Positions 5,651 through 9,950 of a stretch of DNA of 9,950 nucleotides are shown here, one piece after another. Both the position numbers and the translations under genes were made by a program. Location of the stretch: positions 1 to 9,950 of the forward strand of contig JADHUQ010000082.1 in NCBI GenBank assembly GCA_016784425.1, in the 5' to 3' direction. Source of the stretch: Candidatus Delongbacteria bacterium. Lineage in GTDB: Bacteria > CAIWAD01 > BS150m-G50. Each line of letters starts with the position of its first letter. The stretch's first letter is position 1. The notes beneath the pieces are model-generated. The model worked only from the letters and a program-made list of their open reading frames with translations, did no database searches and had not been told where the DNA came from.

Positions 5651-6253
5651 CTATGTAATTGTAAATATAGTATATAGTACGCGATGTAGCCGATAATGGA
5701 GTTGTCCGAATGAAATTAACAGGTGCTACTTCAGGGTTACATAATTCAGTAAAAAGAGACTAACACCATATAATAACAAGGACATAATAAGTGCGGTAAA
5801 AACGACACAGCTACGCTTGCGTAGCAGTTGGCAAACGAGCAAAACCTTCGGTTCAATTTAACTGACCGTGACAGTGGAGCGATAGTGGCAATCATCCACT
5901 CACACACAACAGCTCCTCACCGATGGCTTTGGGATTTCCCGTTCCGTTGCGCTGCAATTATCAAAAAGGAATCACCTTTACAGAAGTCAATCTGCTGAGA
6001 TGTCTGCATCATCGAAGCTGACGTGAGGTTGGAACAGCTCCAGTGATTTTGAAGCTGGTAGCCAGTAACGAGGGTTGAATTGCAGCCGTCAGCCCCGCAA
6101 GAGTTCCACTCTAACTTACTCCTCACCATCTGGATCGAACCAGCTGTGCGGAGTTTGACCATCTCCCCACATTTTCCTGGTGATCAGATTGAGAGTAGCA
6201 ACTGACACCACTGATCCCTAGCTTTTGCAATCGTTTGAATTCGTTTGTTAATC
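5651..6253. other. About 600 bp without a convincing gene
   Basis: This region separates the minus-strand operon from the plus-strand peptidase gene. It starts AT-rich, with a tandem TATAGTA (5666-5679), and contains a GGAGTT half-site (5698) and the hairpin at 5810-5825. CTCCTCACC occurs twice (5913-5921 and 6119-6127). Between about 5900 and 6200 the base composition looks gene-like, but all plus frames are broken by stops. The one minus frame of some length (6162-5917) is rich in Cys, Ser and Asn, unlike its neighbours. It may hold a decayed gene; nothing specific was recognised, and no clear sigma-70 promoter for the downstream gene was found. Confidence 0.5.
5810..5825. repeat. Perfect short hairpin, 7-bp arms with 2-base loop
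   Basis: GCTACGC (5810-5816) and GCGTAGC (5819-5825) form a perfect inverted repeat with TT between. No T-run follows, so it is not an evident terminator. It could be a protein-binding site, or the tip of a larger RNA or mobile-element structure. Confidence 0.5.
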
Positions 6254-6264
6254 ATGGCAGCAAC

Positions 6265-6269
6265 AGGAG
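6265..6269 (+). promoter_or_regulatory. Shine-Dalgarno site that fixes the peptidase start at 6275
   Basis: AGGAG sits five bases before ATG 6275. The in-frame ATG at 6254 lies upstream of this site and has no purine-rich run of its own, so 6275 is preferred; it also gives a compact signal peptide. Confidence 0.75.
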
Positions 6270-6274
6270 TTTTC

Positions 6275-9200
6275 ATGTGGTTGATTGGCCTGTTCTTTAT
6301 GGCGGTACTTGCACAGGCAGGTGAATACCGAATTGAATCACCCGGTTGGCTTCTGGAAGCTCAGGAAAGCACTGCTGAGGGGATCACCCTGCAATTTGAG
6401 CTGCTGGACTATCGCGTACTGCAGACTGTCGAAGGGGTCAGAGTTGAGTTAGCCGAGTGCGTATATGATGGAGCGGAACCGCTACCGCTGATATCCACCT
6501 GGCTGGAATTACCCGCTGCAGCCCCAGTTTCACTGGAGCTGTTATCTGTGACCAGTGAACTGATGCCGGGATTGCAGCTGGCGCCGGTGGTTGAGAGCTC
6601 CGATCGCTTGAGGAGCAGGACTGGCACATTTGAGCGGGAGACCACCTTTACCGAACAGCAGTGGCCACTGCCGGTTAAAATGACAACACCTGCAGTCATG
6701 CGTGATCGACGTATCACCCAGATCAGTATCGCACCGTTTCGCCTGGCTGCCGACGGTGAGTCGGTGATCCGTTGTGATCAGATAGAGGTGAGAATCTCGT
6801 TTCAAGGCGAAGACCGCTCCAACTGTTTCAATGTACGTCCCCAGCAGCCGACCCAGGTGTCGGAACAGCTTTTCAGCCGACTGCTTCTAAACTACCGGCC
6901 AGCCTACCGCGATAACAGGGAGCTGACCCGGGGTGGCTATGTTCTCTTTTTTCCGGAACCGGCACGTGAATCACTCCTGCCGTTGATCAGCTGGAAACGA
7001 CAACTCGGCTGGGAAGTCGATACGGTATGTGCTACACCCGCTGAGATGGACGCCTATGATATGAAGGAGTACCTGCAGAACCGCTGGGATGCAGGTGAGA
7101 CCTTCGATTTTGTGCTGCTGATCGGTGACAAAGATCTCTACCCCCAGAATATTGCCCTGGATGCTTTCTTTTTCGGGGGAACCGGTCATTCGGAACCTGA
7201 ATGGAACTATCAAAATGTCACCGACCATCCTTTCAGCCTGCTGGCGGGTGACGACTACCTGCCGGAAGTCAGCGTCGGGAGGTTATCCGTCGACACGATC
7301 GGACAGCTGCAGACCGTCGTCAACAAGATCCTCCGCTATGAACGTGATATTTATCTGCCCGCCTCAGATCCTGACTGGCCGAATCGGGCTTTGATGATCT
7401 GTGACTGGTGGTTAGCCTGGTCACGGCGTGAAGTGATGCGACAGGTGCGTGATGACCTGCTGCAATCAGGTTACACCCAGGTTGACAGTGCCTACAGCCA
7501 CTATTTCAATTCACTCCCTGTCAGCAGTATCAGCGACCCGGTCAACGAGGGGGTTTCTTATGTCAACTATCGTGGTTTCGGTCACCGCTATGCCTGGGTA
7601 ACTCCTTATTTCACCAACGACGAAATCGATGGCTACATCTATAACAACAACAAGCTCCCGGTGGTTACCTCCATCGTCTGTGGCGGTGGTGATTTTGCCT
7701 CTTATGGTACCGATCCCTGCCTGGGGGAGAAATGGCTGCGTCACGGCAGCAGTAATCAGCTGAAGGGTGCGGTCGCATTTATGGGACCCTCTGAACTGGA
7801 TACGCATACTCGCTGGAACAATACCATCGACCTCGGTGTTTATCAGGGCATAGTACAGGAGCGCCTGCAGCATCTCGGCCAGCTGTTGACCCGGGGCAAA
7901 ATGGAATTGTACCGGAATAATCCCGACTGGCTGGAGCCGGGTGGACCGACAAACTCAGTTCATTTCTACTTTCATACCTATAACCTGCTGGGTGATCCCG
8001 GCCTGATCCTGGTAACCGGCACGCCGGTCAGCCCGGAGGTACTTTACTCCGCTCTGATCCCCTACAGCTATACGCAGGTTCCGGTAAGGGTGATTGCGCC
8101 CGATGTCAACACCTCAGCTTGTGTCACGCTCTATGATGAAGTTACCGATGAATCCTACAGCGGCTGGACCGACCAGGAAGGATTGGCGCTGGTGGAGATT
8201 CCCGCAGGGGAAGAGCGGATCTGGACCCTGACGGTCAGTGGTCTGGGATTGATTCCGTTCCAGGGCAGCATCCTGCAATCCAGCTGGCAGCAGTCACCCC
8301 TGCTGGTTTCACTGCAACCGGAAGAGGGTGATGAACTGGTAGTGGGGGAGAGCCAGCTGGTCAGACTGCGTGCTGTCAACCAGAGCGACGCACCGATGAA
8401 TCCCGCAGTAGTAACGCTCACTGCGACCGGTACCCTGTTCGGTGATGCTTTTCAGTTACCCACCATCGCAGCAGGTGTCGAGCTGCTCTCGGAAAACAGT
8501 GTCGAACTTACCTATAACGATCCTGGACTGGTGTTGGAGCAGCTGTTGTTCCGGGGGGAAATCGACAATAGTGAACCGGGCGCCTTTTATCAGCTGTTGC
8601 ACGGCAGGCGTTTGACGATAGACTCGCTGCTCTGGTCTGATGACAACAACAGTTATCCTGATCGGGGAGAGCAGGGCTCGGTTGAGATATTTCTACGTAA
8701 CAGCGGTGATCGCGGTTTTGAACTACCTGCCAGTGCCACCCTGCAACTTTCATCCTGTCTTTCCTCAAGCACCACTCAGTTCGATCTGCCGGTACTACCA
8801 CCAGGCGCTGTTACCAGCTGCTCCTGCCTCCTGACGATCGACACGGAGTGTGTTAATGGAACGATCTGTACCCTGGAGCTGACAGTAACGGACGAACTGC
8901 TATGGACAGCCGCTGCAACCCTCTCGATCGGGCAGTTCGACTGGAGCGATCCGGCTGGACCTGATGCCGGAGGTTATTACGCATACCACAGCAATGATAA
9001 CTACCTGCTGGCACCAGAGTTTGAATGGCTGGAACTGGATCCGGAGCAGGGGGGGGGTGGAACAGAATTGAATGTATACGACCCGGAGATTGCTGAATCC
9101 GATGATCCCTACGGTGAAACCTATCCGTTGGAACTGCCCTTCACTTTCCGTTTCTATGGGATTGATTATACTTCTATCTCGGTCTGCAGCAATGGCTGGC

Positions 9201-9950
9201 TGGCACCGGGGACTACTGATCTTACCAGCTGGCGTAATTCACCCATCCCAGGTGCCAACGGTCCTGCCGGGATGGTGGCTCCTTTCTGGGACGATCTCTG
9301 CAACTACCTCTACCAGCGATTCGGCGATATCTTTTACTGGCATGATCAGGATCAGGGACGCTTCATCATCGAGTGGTCCGAATTTCGGATAACTGGCGCT
9401 CAACCTGCCATGTCACTGAATTTCCAGGTAGTCATCTTTGACCCGCTGTTGTACCCTACCGCCACCGGCGACAGCGAACTGATCTTCCACTATCTCGATT
9501 ATCACAACCTGGATGGCCAGGAGAACTACGCCACAATCGGTATCGAGCACCAGACGGAGCAATTCGGTCTCGAGTATTGTTTTAACAATGACTTCTACCT
9601 GCCGAATCAGCAGTTGTCTTCACAGCAGAGTATTCTCTTTACCACCGGCCCGGTACTGTCCTCAACCGTGGAAATGGAACCTGTCGACGCACCCACACTT
9701 TGTCGCGGCTACCCCAATCCTTTCAACAGCAGTTTCAACCTGCAGCTGACACTAGCGCGTAACAGCCTGGTTGAAGTCGCTATCTTCAATCTGCTGGGCG
9801 AACGGGTGGCGGTATTGCAGGACGGCTGGATGCACTCCGGTGACCACATTCTGCAGTGGCAGGCTGATTCTGCTCCCTCAGGGCTTTACTTCTACCGTGT
9901 TACCACAGACACCGCACGACTCCTGCAGGGAAAATGTCTCTTGATTCGTT
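6275..9950 (+). CDS. Gingipain-like peptidase C25 family protein with T9SS sorting domain (stop just beyond window)
   Basis: The frame is open for 1225 codons to the window edge. Residues 1-15 form a signal peptide (M-W-L-I-G-L-F-F-M-A-V-L-A-Q-A, cleavage after A15) without a basic residue. A gingipain-type prodomain fills about 16-215. The C25 peptidase domain (about 219-580) shows V-L-L-I-G-D (280-285), L-P-E-V-S-V-G-R-L (329-337), V-N-Y-R-G-F-G-H (430-437) and V-C-G-G-G-D-F with the likely nucleophile Cys469. The usual G-H-G histidine position is Phe435, while His437 lies two residues on. Ig-like domains (about 586-900) and a beta-rich domain with F-T-F-R-F-Y-G and S-N-G-W-L (about 945-1110) follow. 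A type A T9SS sorting domain begins at Y-P-N-P-F-N (1146-1151) and runs to K-C-L-L-I-R at the edge. Export by Sec, then T9SS to the cell surface, is expected. Activity is uncertain given the altered motif. Confidence 0.93.
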   Translation, partial: MWLIGLFFMAVLAQAGEYRIESPGWLLEAQESTAEGITLQFELLDYRVLQTVEGVRVELAECVYDGAEPLPLISTWLELPAAAPVSLELLSVTSELMPGLQLAPVVESSDRLRSRTGTFERETTFTEQQWPLPVKMTTPAVMRDRRITQISIAPFRLAADGESVIRCDQIEVRISFQGEDRSNCFNVRPQQPTQVSEQLFSRLLLNYRPAYRDNRELTRGGYVLFFPEPARESLLPLISWKRQLGWEVDTVCATPAEMDAYDMKEYLQNRWDAGETFDFVLLIGDKDLYPQNIALDAFFFGGTGHSEPEWNYQNVTDHPFSLLAGDDYLPEVSVGRLSVDTIGQLQTVVNKILRYERDIYLPASDPDWPNRALMICDWWLAWSRREVMRQVRDDLLQSGYTQVDSAYSHYFNSLPVSSISDPVNEGVSYVNYRGFGHRYAWVTPYFTNDEIDGYIYNNNKLPVVTSIVCGGGDFASYGTDPCLGEKWLRHGSSNQLKGAVAFMGPSELDTHTRWNNTIDLGVYQGIVQERLQHLGQLLTRGKMELYRNNPDWLEPGGPTNSVHFYFHTYNLLGDPGLILVTGTPVSPEVLYSALIPYSYTQVPVRVIAPDVNTSACVTLYDEVTDESYSGWTDQEGLALVEIPAGEERIWTLTVSGLGLIPFQGSILQSSWQQSPLLVSLQPEEGDELVVGESQLVRLRAVNQSDAPMNPAVVTLTATGTLFGDAFQLPTIAAGVELLSENSVELTYNDPGLVLEQLLFRGEIDNSEPGAFYQLLHGRRLTIDSLLWSDDNNSYPDRGEQGSVEIFLRNSGDRGFELPASATLQLSSCLSSSTTQFDLPVLPPGAVTSCSCLLTIDTECVNGTICTLELTVTDELLWTAAATLSIGQFDWSDPAGPDAGGYYAYHSNDNYLLAPEFEWLELDPEQGGGGTELNVYDPEIAESDDPYGETYPLELPFTFRFYGIDYTSISVCSNGWLAPGTTDLTSWRNSPIPGANGPAGMVAPFWDDLCNYLYQRFGDIFYWHDQDQGRFIIEWSEFRITGAQPAMSLNFQVVIFDPLLYPTATGDSELIFHYLDYHNLDGQENYATIGIEHQTEQFGLEYCFNNDFYLPNQQLSSQQSILFTTGPVLSSTVEMEPVDAPTLCRGYPNPFNSSFNLQLTLARNSLVEVAIFNLLGERVAVLQDGWMHSGDHILQWQADSAPSGLYFYRVTTDTARLLQGKCLLIR
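9049..9057 (+). repeat. Nine-G homopolymer inside the peptidase gene
   Basis: Nine consecutive G encode the end of Gln925 and Gly926-928, with Gly929 following. The frame is maintained on both sides at this length. A one-base slip would truncate the protein before the T9SS sorting domain. Confidence 0.9.

Noticed and set aside
6128..6146. tRNA T-arm-like sequence (GGTTCGATCC on the minus strand)
   Set aside because: The arm does not form a 5-bp stem with a 7-base loop, and no acceptor, D or anticodon arms surround it.
5917..6162. 81-aa minus-strand open frame in the intergenic region
   Set aside because: Composition (many Cys, Ser, Asn) is unlike the neighbouring genes, the G-rich run before its ATG has poor spacing, and no motif is recognisable; probably chance or a relic.
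6220..6253. Sigma-70 promoter before the peptidase (TTGCAA, 17 bases, TTAATC)
   Set aside because: The -10 match is poor and such pairs occur by chance in AT-rich DNA; not strong enough to annotate.
6254..6274. Upstream in-frame ATG at 6254 as the start of the peptidase gene
   Set aside because: The clear AGGAG site lies downstream of it and is correctly spaced for ATG 6275.

Overview
The window looks like chromosomal DNA of a Gram-negative bacterium, most plausibly an uncultured member of the FCB (Fibrobacteres-Chlorobi-Bacteroidetes) superphylum or a neighbouring candidate phylum. The grounds are a large gingipain-family (peptidase C25) protein ending in a type IX secretion (T9SS) sorting domain, an Sec/lipobox lipoprotein, a saccharopine lysine pathway encoded by two separate genes, and a good sigma-54 promoter. 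A genus cannot be named from this sequence. Coding density is ordinary, Shine-Dalgarno sites are recognisable, and no RNA gene, CRISPR array or intact insertion sequence was seen.

Left part (1-2774, plus strand): the 3' end of a saccharopine dehydrogenase gene is followed by a complete lysine-ketoglutarate reductase-like gene (386-1705). Together they form a split version of the bifunctional eukaryotic AASS/LKR-SDH enzyme, linking lysine, saccharopine and aminoadipate semialdehyde. An unrelated predicted lipoprotein with a beta-propeller look (1737-2774) follows closely in the same direction.

Middle part (2799-5534, minus strand): six small or medium genes of unrecognised function lie head to tail with short gaps and one 4-base ATGA overlap. 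They are preceded by a near-consensus sigma-54 (-24/-12) promoter at 5597-5612 and, just upstream of that, a 37-bp inverted repeat (5614-5650). The genes share start-site modules (the same 10-mer spans three start codons; another 10-mer forms two Shine-Dalgarno regions). The largest product (426 aa) carries degenerate helical repeats centred on HP/YP/NP. This operon is the best candidate for something undescribed. A link to flagellar or surface functions is possible, from the sigma-54 promoter and a D-x-I-E-I-S-x-x-A-R motif, but it is inference.

Right part (5651-9950, plus strand): about 600 bp without a convincing gene, containing a short perfect hairpin and an AT-rich stretch, leads to a gingipain-like secreted protein of at least 1225 residues starting at 6275. 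It has a signal peptide, prodomain, C25 peptidase domain, Ig-like domains, an extra beta-rich domain and a T9SS C-terminal domain. The window ends at, or within a few codons of, its stop. Its usual G-H-G catalytic motif reads G-F-G-H, and a run of nine G sits inside the reading frame.
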